This document shows positions 23,520 to 31,843 of a stretch of 55,805 bases of DNA, one piece after another (position 1 is the stretch's first letter; the number at the start of each line of letters is the position of its first letter). The position numbers were made by a program, and so were the translations under genes. A model generated the notes under the pieces. It worked only from the letters and a program-made list of their open reading frames with translations, was not told where the DNA came from and ran no database searches. Origin of the DNA: Acrocarpospora phusangensis (GTDB taxonomy: Bacteria > Actinomycetota > Actinomycetes > Streptosporangiales > Streptosporangiaceae); assembly GCF_016862995.1 (NCBI RefSeq), contig NZ_BOOA01000059.1:1-55805 (forward strand), read 5' to 3'.

Positions 23520-24301
23520 CAGATATCCCTCTGGGTCAGAAACGGAAAGTCCAGGAGGCGACTCCTGGCATTTGCGGAAAGACCGTTCGGGTGGACAAGG
23601 TCCGGCGCGTCGGTCGAGATGTGCACGGCGCTGCTGGCCGAAGTGCCCAAGGAAGCGGCATCGGCAGGCAGGGTGCGGAGAGCGCGAGCACGTGAAAAGA
23701 GGTCATCGACCTTCTTCGGGTCACGGCTACGAAGTCGCTCATAGTAGGTGTCGGTTTGGGACCGGATGCCGGCCGTTGAATCAGGGTTAGCCGGAAAAGT
23801 TACGGGGCCGAATTCGAAGAGGCGAACTTCCTTGATGGTCCGCTCGGGAATTCCGTCCGGGTTGTACTCAGAACGTCCGGGTTCGTCGTTCCAGTTATCG
23901 CGGATAACGCGGAACCGGAATGAAGAGCCGTAGACGCTCGCTTCAAGACCTGGAAGCAGGTCTCGGTTGTATGAGGTGTCGAAGAGGGGAACCTCTCCAA
24001 CGGGGCCATCGGCTTCCTCGGTCAGTGACGCGATAGCGCCAAGGACCTTGTTGCCGATCTGGGGGTCGTAACCGTGGTCGAAAAGGACCTTGATGTTGTC
24101 CCGATTTTCCTTGATGGTCTTCTTGAAGGCGCCTTTCACGGTGCGCTCAAGGAAGCGACCTTCCCAGTAAGAATCGATCTCGTACCAGGTATCGAACTGT
24201 GAGAACCGGACGGTCATAACGTTCAGGTCTTCGCCGTCCACACGCAGGAGAGCCGAAGGCGGGACCGCGCGTACGATATCGAGATCGCGGAGAGTATCCA
24301 C
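23519..24301 (-). CDS. Prohead protease, HK97 family (peptidase U35)
   Basis: A 260-residue product from a GTG at 24301, with an internal ATG about 28 codons later as an alternative. The central region has the family landmarks: V-L-F-D-H-G (catalytic His), a strand with P-L-F-D-T, then Y-G-S-S-F-R-F (catalytic Ser) and V-R-L-F-E-F-G-P-V-T-F-P-A-N. It cuts the scaffold domain from the capsid protein during head maturation. It lies between portal and capsid genes, the standard order. Confidence 0.92.
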   Translation of the reverse strand: MDTLRDLDIVRAVPPSALLRVDGEDLNVMTVRFSQFDTWYEIDSYWEGRFLERTVKGAFKKTIKENRDNIKVLFDHGYDPQIGNKVLGAIASLTEEADGPVGEVPLFDTSYNRDLLPGLEASVYGSSFRFRVIRDNWNDEPGRSEYNPDGIPERTIKEVRLFEFGPVTFPANPDSTAGIRSQTDTYYERLRSRDPKKVDDLFSRARALRTLPADAASLGTSASSAVHISTDAPDLVHPNGLSANARSRLLDFPFLTQRDI

Positions 24302-24303
24302 CG

Positions 24304-25626
24304 CTAGCTACCATCCTTTGTGGAATCAGAGGCATCGGCAGATACCGGAGGTTGAAGCTGAATCGAGAAGAGGCCGGTGTGGTTACCGGCAAGAAGCGTC
24401 AGGTCATCGGCCGCGACAGCAGCGACAACGGCATCAGGCTCATATCCGGCATCGACCAGAGTCCGAATCGACTGCGACTGCATCGACTGGATTTCGGCAA
24501 CGTCCTTCTGGTCTTCACGAAGAAACGCGATATCGCGGTCGTCGTACCAGAGGCGGCACCCAGACGGGACGTTGATGATCGACGAGAGAGCCGCACAGGC
24601 TGACCGCCATTGGGGCCGTGCCCAGTGGTCGCCGAACTTGCGTCGCGCCATGCCGTAGTTGGAGTACGTGGCCGAGGCCAGGCCCTCAGATAGGCCGATG
24701 ATGATCGGCGGAACGCCGCTAGCAGCGGCGATGCGCGTCTCGCCAGCGCCTTGGACAGCCTTGAAGTCCATCTGCTCGAAGCTGGCTCCGACCACCCGGA
24801 CATCCGCTCCGCCAGCCAGGAACATGGTCTTGTAGGCGTTCGCAGCGCCACCATGAGCGTCACGCAGTTCTTCCATGAACCGCTGGAACTGATCCTCGGT
24901 GACCGACTCCTTGAAGGAGACGACCATGTTCGGAGTAGCCGCATTTTCGAAGAACTTCGACTTGTGAAGCGTGGCTGCCTTGTCCGAGAGGATTTCTCGA
25001 ATCACTGGCGTAATCCAGCTCATGCCCCGGTACTGGGCATCAGGATCAGGAATCGGCGACCAGTGCGCGATTTCACTTGGAAGGAAGATTTGCGCTTCAG
25101 CGCTCGAAGACAGCCCGCCAGGACGGTACAGATATCCAGCGACGTCGGACTGAACGGCCTCATCTGGTGAAGCCGTCAAGATAATGGACACCCAGTCAGG
25201 GCGAAGACGACGGAGACGCCTTCCCTCGCGTACGGCATAGAAGTTGCCGGCGAGGCTAACATCTTGATCCATACGAGCCAGCAGTTCGCCGGTCGTTCCG
25301 TTCGGCCAAGGGTTCTCTAGGATGCCCAGCTCGGGGCTGCCGAACAGATCACCTGGGCGACCACGCTCTAAGCGTTGGAACTGGAATCGAGCTTCCGTAA
25401 AGAGAAGCCTGCGAGACTCCATCGCGGCGAATACGACGCCATTCGACTTGTAGGCGCTGTTGATGTAGCCAACGAAGCTGTTCTGAACCTCTTCGAATTT
25501 CGAGGAGTACGACCAGCCATAGAACGGTCGGGATTGCAGCCCTTCAGCCATGTCGTTGACCCACTTGGAGAAGCTGTACCGCTTCTCATCTCGGCGACTT
25601 CGGAGAGCCCTCTGAAGGAGATTCAC
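24304..25626 (-). CDS. Portal protein
   Basis: A 440-residue product from a GTG at 25626, which has GGAG eight bases upstream and overlaps the previous stop by four bases; a longer frame to 25899 is antisense overlap with the large terminase and is rejected. Typical portal features are N-x-V-G-Y-I-N-S-A-Y, Y-A-V-R-E-G-R-R-L-R-R-L-R-P-D-W, W-S-P-I-P-D-P, I-T-P-V-I-R-E-I, H-K-S-K-F-F-E-N-A-A-T-P-N and G-V-P-P-I-I-I-G-L. It forms the dodecameric ring through which DNA enters the head. Confidence 0.93.
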   Translation of the reverse strand: MNLLQRALRSRRDEKRYSFSKWVNDMAEGLQSRPFYGWSYSSKFEEVQNSFVGYINSAYKSNGVVFAAMESRRLLFTEARFQFQRLERGRPGDLFGSPELGILENPWPNGTTGELLARMDQDVSLAGNFYAVREGRRLRRLRPDWVSIILTASPDEAVQSDVAGYLYRPGGLSSSAEAQIFLPSEIAHWSPIPDPDAQYRGMSWITPVIREILSDKAATLHKSKFFENAATPNMVVSFKESVTEDQFQRFMEELRDAHGGAANAYKTMFLAGGADVRVVGASFEQMDFKAVQGAGETRIAAASGVPPIIIGLSEGLASATYSNYGMARRKFGDHWARPQWRSACAALSSIINVPSGCRLWYDDRDIAFLREDQKDVAEIQSMQSQSIRTLVDAGYEPDAVVAAVAADDLTLLAGNHTGLFSIQLQPPVSADASDSTKDGS

Positions 25627-25814
25627 TTGCGATTCTCCTTCCGGCAGATTTCCTCGTCCGTGTCGACGAACAGAAGCGAGCCAGTTAAGAGGAATACCCC
25701 GCTCAATATGAGCGAGTAGGCGAAACCGAAGGCGAACGTGATTCCGAGAATGAGCAGTATCGACCCGATGACCACGCCAGCCCATGACAGAAACAGCCCA
25801 GAAAACTTGGGCAT
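25623..25814 (-). CDS. Small two-helix membrane protein between terminase and portal
   Basis: A 63-residue product from an ATG with GAGG nine bases upstream. Two hydrophobic helices (about 6-26 and 28-48) precede a short charged tail (DTDEEICRKENRK). Small membrane proteins in this place occur in actinophages without known function. It could help lysis, but evidence is absent. Confidence 0.7.
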   Translation of the reverse strand: MPKFSGLFLSWAGVVIGSILLILGITFAFGFAYSLILSGVFLLTGSLLFVDTDEEICRKENRK

Positions 25815-25822
25815 TTGTTACC

Positions 25823-27292
25823 TCACAGATAGGCGACTTTCGGGCGAGAGCCCTTTTTCTTGTGGGCAGCCGGATTGAGCTCCAGACCCCACACCGCATT
25901 CGTCAAAGCGATCAGCGGAGAGATGTCGACGCTGGGGTTCGTCCGTGCCCAAGCCCAACCACCGGCAAGAGGCCGCTTCACCGCTCCAGCCAGCGCCGAG
26001 TTCAGTTCGGGTTGGTCTAGGTGGCGAAGTTTCTTGGTGTCGGTCAGCGCGTCGTACAGGAAGGCCGTCGCCGTCGTGATCTCGCGGACGAAGGGCTTCA
26101 CGACCGTGATGCCGGCGGCTTCAAGCCCAGGAATCAAGGAGGAGGCAGGGCCGCGTTCGTCGATGACGATGCATGCGGGCTTCCAGCGCTCGTTGAGCTC
26201 GACCAGCCGCTCAACCATCCATCCGGTTCCGCGGCGACTGTCGACGACCTCCGCATGGACGAGCCCGTCAGAGCGACGACCAGCCAAAACGATGGAGCCC
26301 ATCGTTCGATCCGGTGTGACGTCGGCACTGAAGACCAGGGGATCGGTGGCGTCCGAGTCCTCGTCGACAAACTCGCTCCACACCGACTGCGGAACGACCA
26401 GCCATTCGTCAGGAGAGTCGTCCGGCCATTGGTTGAGGAAGGCACGACGGAACTCCGTCAGCTTCATCGAGTGGAAGAAGGTAGCGACAGCTTCCTCAGC
26501 GACCGTGTGGCCAAGGGCAGGCATGCAAGCCCACCACGTAGCGGGATCACCGGGATCAGCGTCCGGAGGAGCCGACCACTCGAAGTAGCAGACGCCTTCG
26601 TCTAGGCCCTCGCTGACCTGAAGTCGACCAGTGTCGACCTTGCCGCGCAGGTAGGTGCTCTTCGAGTTACCGGCCGTCGACAGCACCCAGAGCTGAGGCT
26701 GAGGCCGCGTGATCATCGCGGGCTTGAAAGCCTGCTCCAGACGATCGTCCTCCTGGGCGAACGCCTCATCGACGACACCCATGTCCAGCGTCTCGCCGTG
26801 GCCGGCCTTCTCCGTGTTCGACTCGATGCCGTGCGTCGAGCCGTTGTTCCAAATGATCGCCTCTTGGCCGAGCTGCTTGCGGACCTTGAAGAGCTTCCGG
26901 AACTCCTTCGAGTTCTGAAGCGTGGCGACGTGCTCGTCTTCCCACTTCTTCCGAGCCGAGATCCGGTTCTGAGCGGTGTACAAGATTCGCTGACGAGTCC
27001 CGAATCCGATGGCTCGATGAACCATGGCCGCAAGCAGCAGCGTCGTCTTACCGGATTGCCGGGGCACTGTGAGAACGACCTCGCGGTACACGAGTAGACC
27101 CGTGACGGGGTCGTACTCCAGCGCGATGTCGGCGACGGCCTGCTGCCATGGCATCAGGGGCGTGCCCAGGGCCGCTGCGAGCTCGCCAACCATCGGCCCG
27201 AGCGTCGGACGGGAGTAGTTACGTGGCGTTGCGAACCGGGGTGGGCACCGAAGCTGCGAGTCGGGCGAAGAGGTCAGAGCTAGCGTTGTCAC
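25823..27292 (-). CDS. terL: Large terminase subunit
   Basis: A 489-residue product. I choose the GTG at 27292, six bases after TGAGGAGG; a TTG five codons upstream is possible. The ATPase has Walker A V-P-R-Q-S-G-K-T-T (76-84) and a Walker B ending V-V-D-E-A-F (173-178). The RNase-H-like nuclease has F-S-A-D-V-T (D324) and I-V-I-D-E-R-G (D378). It translocates DNA into the prohead and cuts it. It overlaps the small terminase gene by 74 bases. Confidence 0.94.
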   Translation of the reverse strand: MTTLALTSSPDSQLRCPPRFATPRNYSRPTLGPMVGELAAALGTPLMPWQQAVADIALEYDPVTGLLVYREVVLTVPRQSGKTTLLLAAMVHRAIGFGTRQRILYTAQNRISARKKWEDEHVATLQNSKEFRKLFKVRKQLGQEAIIWNNGSTHGIESNTEKAGHGETLDMGVVDEAFAQEDDRLEQAFKPAMITRPQPQLWVLSTAGNSKSTYLRGKVDTGRLQVSEGLDEGVCYFEWSAPPDADPGDPATWWACMPALGHTVAEEAVATFFHSMKLTEFRRAFLNQWPDDSPDEWLVVPQSVWSEFVDEDSDATDPLVFSADVTPDRTMGSIVLAGRRSDGLVHAEVVDSRRGTGWMVERLVELNERWKPACIVIDERGPASSLIPGLEAAGITVVKPFVREITTATAFLYDALTDTKKLRHLDQPELNSALAGAVKRPLAGGWAWARTNPSVDISPLIALTNAVWGLELNPAAHKKKGSRPKVAYL

Positions 27293-27530
27293 CAGCCGCC
27301 TCCTCAATCGCCTTGAGCGTCTCTCGGAGCTCCTTTGCGACTGCGGCTTGAGCCATACCGGCGCCGTTGTCGAGCTTGCGTGCGAGGTTGAAACAGATCT
27401 CTGCGTACGAGTCGCTCATGACGGCTTCGAGGCCGATTTCGGCGAGGTCCTTACGCACTGCGGACTCAACGGGTCCGTGATCGTCTTCGTTGTAGCGGTC
27501 GTGCCTGCGACCTGCGGATTCACGGGTCAC
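27219..27530 (-). CDS. terS: Small terminase subunit
   Basis: A 103-residue product from a GTG with GGGGGA upstream. The C-terminal half (LARKLDNGAGMAQAAVAKEL, then R-E-T-L-K-A-I-E) is the conserved part of actinophage small terminases. It binds the packaging-start site and hands DNA to TerL. Its overlap with terL and short basic N-terminus are usual for this group. Confidence 0.8.
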   Translation of the reverse strand: MTRESAGRRHDRYNEDDHGPVESAVRKDLAEIGLEAVMSDSYAEICFNLARKLDNGAGMAQAAVAKELRETLKAIEEAAGDNASSDLFARLAASVPTPVRNAT

Positions 27531-27825
27531 CAGGTCCCCCCGTCATTCCGTACAAAAAAAGATCGCCTTTGGTTGGGGTCACCCATATGAGGTCTGGTTC
27601 GAGGGCAAGAGGTCCCCGCTCTCCGCGTCCGCTACCACCGATCCGCCAGCAGTACGAAACCCGCATCGACCGCCGAGGCTTTCGATCTGAGAACTTACGT
27701 ATCTAGCTGTCCAGGCCGTAATGGTGCGACTACACTCACGGACAATGCTCGACGTGCGCCGGGGTGGCCTTCGCCCAGTCATGTCTGCATTAAGAAATGG
27801 GACTGCGGCAACTCATGGAGAAAGA
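27531..27825. other. Noncoding gap between terS and a plus-strand cargo gene
   Basis: No gene is visible. It begins with a C-run (GGTCCCCCCGTC, about 27533-27544) followed by an A-run (ACAAAAAAAGATC). It lies directly upstream of the small terminase, where cos or pac sites are often found, but no cos can be defined from sequence alone. It also has to hold the promoter for 27826-28542. Confidence 0.35.
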
Positions 27826-28542
27826 ATGTCATCATTGCATGAGAACTCTTCCTCATCTCTCCGTCATTCGATTGAGCCAATAGGGAGCGTTCTGGATCTA
27901 CTCTCTCGTGCCGCCAAAAAATCGAGAAACAGAGAGGAGCGCATCACTTTAGTGACCATCCTATTCGCTCCGCCGAATACGTCAGTCATCAAGGATATTA
28001 GAGAGAGTTACGCTCATCTCGATATTCGATCGGGGCCAGATTGGGAGCTCTATATAGCCGGATATCGCAAGCAGAGGAGTGGTCGGATCGTATTCAATGA
28101 GCGGGATTTTGATGAGCTTCAAAAAGAAATCGAAGCAGGGCATCAAAAGGGGTGGGTTGAAGCCGCATTGTCCGAAGGGCGGAAATACGTTAATGACACG
28201 TATGGTCCCGCATGGAAATTCTCCGGAACTGCCGACCTCGTTAGTTTCATGGCTTACGATGGCCCTCAGTTAGAAGTCGACTGGCTGACGCTCCGTGCAG
28301 TGCAACTACTCGATGCCAACGGCTCATACCGCCGGTACGGCATAGGTGAGATCGTCGAGATCTTGCGTGACTGGCGCAAAGACAATCCCGAATTTCGCGA
28401 TTTCGCTCCAGGGGAATCTCCAGAGCTGGCGCCCATTATGTCGATCTGCCCAGCACTTTCCTGGCTCGGGAGTACGGCTGCCATCGCGATTTCCGGAAAC
28501 GCCGCCTATGACCTTCTAAAGGTAATTCTGGGCGTCAAGTAG
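27826..28542 (+). CDS. Cargo protein of unknown function inserted in the packaging module
   Basis: A 238-residue product; the ATG at 27826 has GGAG five bases upstream (frames to 27721 or 27781 would add 15-35 residues). It runs against the late operon and splits the HNH gene from terS. GC content is lower than that of its neighbours. Features are a short basic N-terminus, T-L-V-T-I-L-F-A-P-P-N, a helix-rich middle with W-V-E-A-A-L, R-R-Y-G-I-G-E-I-V-E-I-L-R and a C-terminal hydrophobic patch (WLGSTAAIAISGNAAYDLL). No family is recognised. Orientation and base composition suggest a lysogen-expressed moron gene. Confidence 0.6.
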   Translation: MSSLHENSSSSLRHSIEPIGSVLDLLSRAAKKSRNREERITLVTILFAPPNTSVIKDIRESYAHLDIRSGPDWELYIAGYRKQRSGRIVFNERDFDELQKEIEAGHQKGWVEAALSEGRKYVNDTYGPAWKFSGTADLVSFMAYDGPQLEVDWLTLRAVQLLDANGSYRRYGIGEIVEILRDWRKDNPEFRDFAPGESPELAPIMSICPALSWLGSTAAIAISGNAAYDLLKVILGVK

Positions 28543-28556
28543 TCAGTCCTCAAGCC

Positions 28557-28832
28557 CTACCAGTCCCGGCTTTGACGCCTTCTGGGCTTCGGGGGCCGAT
28601 TTCCTCTGCTGCTGTTGCAGGATCGGTGAGCCGGCCGAAGCAGCGCGGGATTGAGAGGGTCGCCACCAAGCGAGATGGGATCGACGTGATCAACCGTTGC
28701 GCTCATGCGATGCGTAACCGGTAAGTCGAGGTCGATGGGCCTGCCACAGAGCCAGCATGTAGTGGACGCAGCCAGTACCGCAGCGCGCACCCGCCTCCAA
28801 GGTCGTCCTGCTCGGCCCTTGCTGCGAGACAT
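28557..28832 (-). CDS. HNH endonuclease, packaging-associated
   Basis: A 91-residue product from an ATG with GAGGTG seven bases upstream. It shows C-W-L-C-G, V-D-H-V-D-P and N-P-A-L-L-R-P-A-H-R-S-C-N-S-S-R-G, the complete C-x2-C...D-H...N...H-x3-C HNH motif. In several HK97-like phages an HNH protein next to terminase is needed with TerS/TerL for cos cutting. Here a plus-strand cargo gene lies between it and terS. Confidence 0.85.
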   Translation of the reverse strand: MSRSKGRAGRPWRRVRAAVLAASTTCWLCGRPIDLDLPVTHRMSATVDHVDPISLGGDPLNPALLRPAHRSCNSSRGNRPPKPRRRQSRDW

Positions 28833-29019
28833 CCGTCGTCACCTCTGCTCGGAGAAAGATCAGGAGATGACGGTGAAGAGCACGTAGGTGCAGAGCATGA
28901 GGTTGTTCACTGACAGGGAAGGCTGCATCTAGGGCTAGTATGAAGTTCTTCACTTGGGCCGATTCTTGAAACGATCTTGCCGACTCCGCCGGGATGGTTA
29001 CTGGGAGTCAAGATCGATA

Positions 29020-29037
29020 AGTCCTATGCTTATAGGA
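29020..29037. promoter_or_regulatory. Perfect hairpin in the 28833-29299 noncoding gap
   Basis: GTCCTAT (29020-29026) pairs with ATAGGAC (29031-29037) around GCTT, followed by CCAGGGGTCT. A second inverted repeat, GACTCC (28981-28986) with GGAGTC (29003-29008), lies just before it. The 467-base gap upstream of the HNH gene holds no credible gene and is comparatively AT-rich. It may include the late-operon promoter; no sigma-factor site was clear. Confidence 0.4.
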
Positions 29038-29299
29038 CCCAGGGGTCTCTTAGGTTGTTCGCGCAACCATAAGAGATGTCCAACGGCACAGAAGTAGACA
29101 CTCTTCGCGCTCTGTTTGAAATACGACAAACATAGCTAGTCGTCAGAGGCCAAAAGCGACGAAAGTTGGCATTGGGTGCGACGTGGGCCGGTTTGTATCG
29201 TTCCATCCCATGTGGGTATAACTCGACGTTTGTCGACGACTGATTCGTTCGGTGCCCTAAGCTACTGGTCGACTTTGCCGACAATTGGAGCAGAACGGC

Positions 29300-29875
29300 A
29301 TGACGACACTAGCCGCCGGCGCAATTGGAGCTATCGCAGGAGCCCTCATCGGCTGGGGGCTTGGTTCCTTGCCGTATCCAGCCTGGCTTAAGGGATGGAA
29401 AAGAATAGCTCTCGTTTTGGTGCTCATGGTCATAGCTGGCGTGGCGGCAATGGCTCTCGCGCCTCCAAGTGAGGGAGCGACTCCGTTCGAGATCGACAAG
29501 CCCAGAAATGGCCAGATCTCCTACTGCCCCGAAATATCTGGCACGGGAAGGGTTGAAAAGGGGCAGCAAATATGGTTGGCGCAGCGCGCTGAGAACAACA
29601 AGGATTTCTGGATGAAGGCCGCTGAAATCAACGAAGAAACTGGAAAATGGTACGTTCGGGGAGAGGTCGGCAGCAAGGATGACGTCAACGTCACCTTCTA
29701 TATGCGGGCCTTCGTCGTCGATGCCGAATGGTCGTCATGGCTACATACAACTAAGAATACCAAAGATTATCAGTTAAACAAAAAGTTCCTGTCGGAAGAA
29801 TTTCCGCCACATGTCGCCAAGACTGGAGAGGTGGCCGTGACGAGGAATGAAGATGTTCAGGATTGTAAACGCTGA
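29300..29875 (+). CDS. Membrane-anchored protein with extracytoplasmic domain, unknown function
   Basis: A 191-residue product; the ATG at 29300 has GGAG nine bases upstream. Residues 2-24 are Ala/Gly-rich and hydrophobic (AAGAIGAIAGALIGWGLGSL); residues about 36-54 form a second helix (IALVLVLMVIAGVAAMAL). From residue 68 follows a beta-rich domain (ISYCPEISGTGRVEKGQQIW, then Y-V-R-G-E-V-G) of a type common in actinobacterial surface proteins, with one Cys at each end. No enzyme motif is seen. The gene is on the plus strand and bounded downstream by a strong hairpin, so it is probably cargo, perhaps acting at the host surface. Confidence 0.6.
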   Translation: MTTLAAGAIGAIAGALIGWGLGSLPYPAWLKGWKRIALVLVLMVIAGVAAMALAPPSEGATPFEIDKPRNGQISYCPEISGTGRVEKGQQIWLAQRAENNKDFWMKAAEINEETGKWYVRGEVGSKDDVNVTFYMRAFVVDAEWSSWLHTTKNTKDYQLNKKFLSEEFPPHVAKTGEVAVTRNEDVQDCKR

Positions 29876-29956
29876 CCCGCCAAGACCGAACCCTTGGACC
29901 TTCTATTTACAAGACATGAGTTCTGTAGATTGAGTTGCAAGGTCTAGAGATACATG

Positions 29957-29988
29957 GAGGCCCGAGAGCCTCATCTCGATCGGGCCTC
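29957..29988. terminator. 9-bp stem-loop between convergent genes
   Basis: GAGGCCCGA (29957-29965) pairs perfectly with TCGGGCCTC (29980-29988) around a 14-base loop. It lies between the plus-strand gene ending at 29875 and the minus-strand early operon ending at 30077, and may serve both directions. No clear T-run follows. Confidence 0.6.
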
Positions 29989-30076
29989 GTGGCATACAAC
30001 GTGGCGCTCGCCCGATTTTGGGAATGCGGCGCCAAGGCTATTTTGGCTTACAGTTTCATAATACCATAATCATCGG

Positions 30077-30292
30077 TTATTGTGCACCCATATCTGCGGC
30101 CTTGCGGCGGTACTTGCGCTGACGCGATTTCTCGGCAGTGAACACATCCGACAGTCGATACTGGTTGAACTTGCCGACTTTCCCAGCTGGCTTCAAATGC
30201 CCCCGGTGGGTCCACACGTAAATGGCAGACTCCGACAAGCCGGCCTCTCTCGCAGCTTCTTCCGCCGTGAACAACTCCTCATCGTCAGTCAT
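30077..30292 (-). CDS. MerR/excisionase-like helix-turn-helix protein
   Basis: A 71-residue product from the ATG at 30292 (AAGGAG upstream); an ATG at 30310 overlapping the previous stop as TGATG would add six residues. The helix-turn-helix is F-T-A-E-E-A-A-R-E-A-G-L-S-E-S-A-I-Y-V-W followed by a wing (GKFNQYRLSDV) and a very basic end (RQRKYRRKAADM). Such proteins act as excisionases or small regulators. As last gene of the early operon it may control phage transcription or excision. Confidence 0.75.
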   Translation of the reverse strand: MTDDEELFTAEEAAREAGLSESAIYVWTHRGHLKPAGKVGKFNQYRLSDVFTAEKSRQRKYRRKAADMGAQ

Positions 30293-30309
30293 AGCTCTCC
30301 TTGCTGTCA

Positions 30310-30990
30310 TCACGCCGCATTCCTTTCTTCGGCCGAAATTTCGTTGTTGAGAACATCCCACTGGTCGTGGATCCACCGATGCCGGATGGGCTTGGTCGCG
30401 TGGCACAGGCACATCAGGTCGTCACAGACACACTGGGAGTTGACGCACACGACGACTTGCCGATCGGGGAAGGCGCGGAGCGACACGGAGTCGCACACGG
30501 GGCAGCGACCCTTGATCTTGTAGACAGGTTCATCGTCTCCGAGTGCCTGACGAGCCCTTCTCTCAAGCCGGGTCCCTTCAGCAAGGACATGCTCGGCTAG
30601 CTCGTCGTCCACGGCGATCCTGGACAGGAGGGCGATGATTCGAGTGATGCGATCGATGGCCGATGCGCCGGCGAGCGGAGTGATGCCAAGCCGGTCACAG
30701 ACAGCCTCTTCCAGTTCCCTGATCGACACCGTGATGTCTACCTGTGCGTCGAGTACTCCGAGGTTGAGTGGTGCCTTCGAGTTGCCTGTTGGCTTCAAGC
30801 CTTTGGCCGAATTTTCGACTCGATCGACCCGGTCCTCACGGACTTCAACAGCCTGACGTGCGAGTTCGGAAGCGGAGAGATCCCTCTCGACCCATCGCCG
30901 CGGAGTGCCGGGAATCATGGCGTCGGGCAACAGCGGTACCTGGCTCCGCAGCGAATCCAGGCGGCTGTACGTCTTCTCAACGTAGGTCAC
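30310..30990 (-). CDS. Actinophage early protein with C-terminal zinc-ribbon
   Basis: A 226-residue product from a GTG overlapping the previous stop (GTGA). The N-terminal two-thirds are helical and charged, with DITVSIRELEEAVCDRLG. The C-terminus contains C-P-V-C-D-S and, 15 residues on, C-V-N-S-Q-C-V-C, then C-L-C-H: a cysteine-rich probable zinc site at about 160-200. I recall this layout from early regions of actinophages, where it has no assigned function. DNA binding is a reasonable guess. Confidence 0.7.
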   Translation of the reverse strand: MTYVEKTYSRLDSLRSQVPLLPDAMIPGTPRRWVERDLSASELARQAVEVREDRVDRVENSAKGLKPTGNSKAPLNLGVLDAQVDITVSIRELEEAVCDRLGITPLAGASAIDRITRIIALLSRIAVDDELAEHVLAEGTRLERRARQALGDDEPVYKIKGRCPVCDSVSLRAFPDRQVVVCVNSQCVCDDLMCLCHATKPIRHRWIHDQWDVLNNEISAEERNAA

Positions 30991-31220
30991 GAGTGGTCGA
31001 TCCTCTCTGTCGACCCGACCCGCGTAACGACCGCCAAGTTCTCGGTCATAGCGTCGTACCGGTCGGCGATCTTCGTCAGGCTCTCGGCCATCTCAGAGAA
31101 TCCGTGGCCAACGCTCTTCAGCGCGTCCTTCACGGGCGCCAAGACGGCGCTGGACTCCTGGATCCCCTCGTGAACGGCCTTTCGGATGTTGCGTCGTAGG
31201 TTGGTCTTGACGATGTTCAT
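30987..31220 (-). CDS. Short amphipathic early protein
   Basis: A 77-residue product from an ATG with AAGGAAAG upstream. It is basic at the N-terminus (NLRRNIRKAVHEG) and then a long amphipathic helix (ALKSVGHGFSEMAESLTKIA) that may self-associate. It overlaps the next gene by four bases. No family is recognised. Confidence 0.6.
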   Translation of the reverse strand: MNIVKTNLRRNIRKAVHEGIQESSAVLAPVKDALKSVGHGFSEMAESLTKIADRYDAMTENLAVVTRVGSTERIDHS

Positions 31221-31234
31221 TGGGTCTTTCCTTC

Positions 31235-31843
31235 TCAGGCGGCGATGTTGTCGCGGAGAGTTGCGAGGAGTCTGGGGTGAAGGGGGGCAATGGCCCTGTC
31301 GGGGGAGTCACCGAGCCAGGCGAGCTTCTGGCCGGATTTCCGGCTGCGGCTCGTGGGCATCGGGATGTATCCGCCGTCAGCGTGTACATGTACGCCAGGC
31401 CCGAGCCGATTCGCACCGGAGCGGATCCGGATACCTGCCCCCGGGTGCCTGTAGATCAGGTAGCCGGCGACTTGGCCGTCCAGCACGGTCAGAGTGTTCG
31501 GGAGTAGTCCGGCCTTCTCCAGGTGGCCTCCTGACCGAGTGCCTGCCGGAGGGACGATCTCGATGGCGACGAGACCGGAAGCGGATCCCGTACGGACGCA
31601 GATGATGCCCTTCTTGATGTACTTGGTCATGTCCCGAATCCGGTCAGGGTCGGTGGTGGCCGAGTACACGCCGTGGCACAGAACGCATGTACATCTCTGG
31701 AAGTCCGCCGCAGTCTTGTGCGCGACCTTGCACACCTCGCAGGTGAGGTCGTCGAGGAAGGTGTCGATGAAGACCGGCCAGCCCTTCTTCGCGTACGTCT
31801 GGGCTGCCTTGTTCATCGTCACGCGGCCAGCGATCTTGATCAT
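31235..31843 (-). CDS. Prim-pol (bifunctional DNA primase/polymerase N-terminal) domain protein with degenerate active site
   Basis: A 202-residue product; the ATG at 31843 overlaps the stop of the HNH gene by one base (TGATG). The order of motifs follows actinobacterial prim-pol proteins: A-x-x-Y-A-K-K-G-W-P-V-F, C-x-x-C and H-K-T-A, then C-V-L-C-H-G-V-Y-S-A-T-T-D-P, then I-I-C-V-R-T-G-S-A-S-G-L, L-P-N-T, Y-R-H-P-G and G-G-Y-I-P-M-P-T-S. However, the catalytic L-D-x-D is replaced by A-I-E-I-V, the expected G-G-x-H by V-A-G-Y-L, and the D-V-R region by H-V-H. The fold is credible, catalysis doubtful. It may retain DNA binding. Confidence 0.72.
   Translation of the reverse strand: MIKIAGRVTMNKAAQTYAKKGWPVFIDTFLDDLTCEVCKVAHKTAADFQRCTCVLCHGVYSATTDPDRIRDMTKYIKKGIICVRTGSASGLVAIEIVPPAGTRSGGHLEKAGLLPNTLTVLDGQVAGYLIYRHPGAGIRIRSGANRLGPGVHVHADGGYIPMPTSRSRKSGQKLAWLGDSPDRAIAPLHPRLLATLRDNIAA

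Noticed and set aside
24304-25899. 531-codon version of the portal gene
   Set aside because: The first 91 codons overlap the end of terL and the small membrane protein gene in another frame; GTG at 25626 has a good ribosome site and gives normal length.
29030-29284. 84-codon minus-strand frame upstream of the membrane-anchored protein gene
   Set aside because: No start signal or recognisable motif; it covers hairpins and the likely promoter region.
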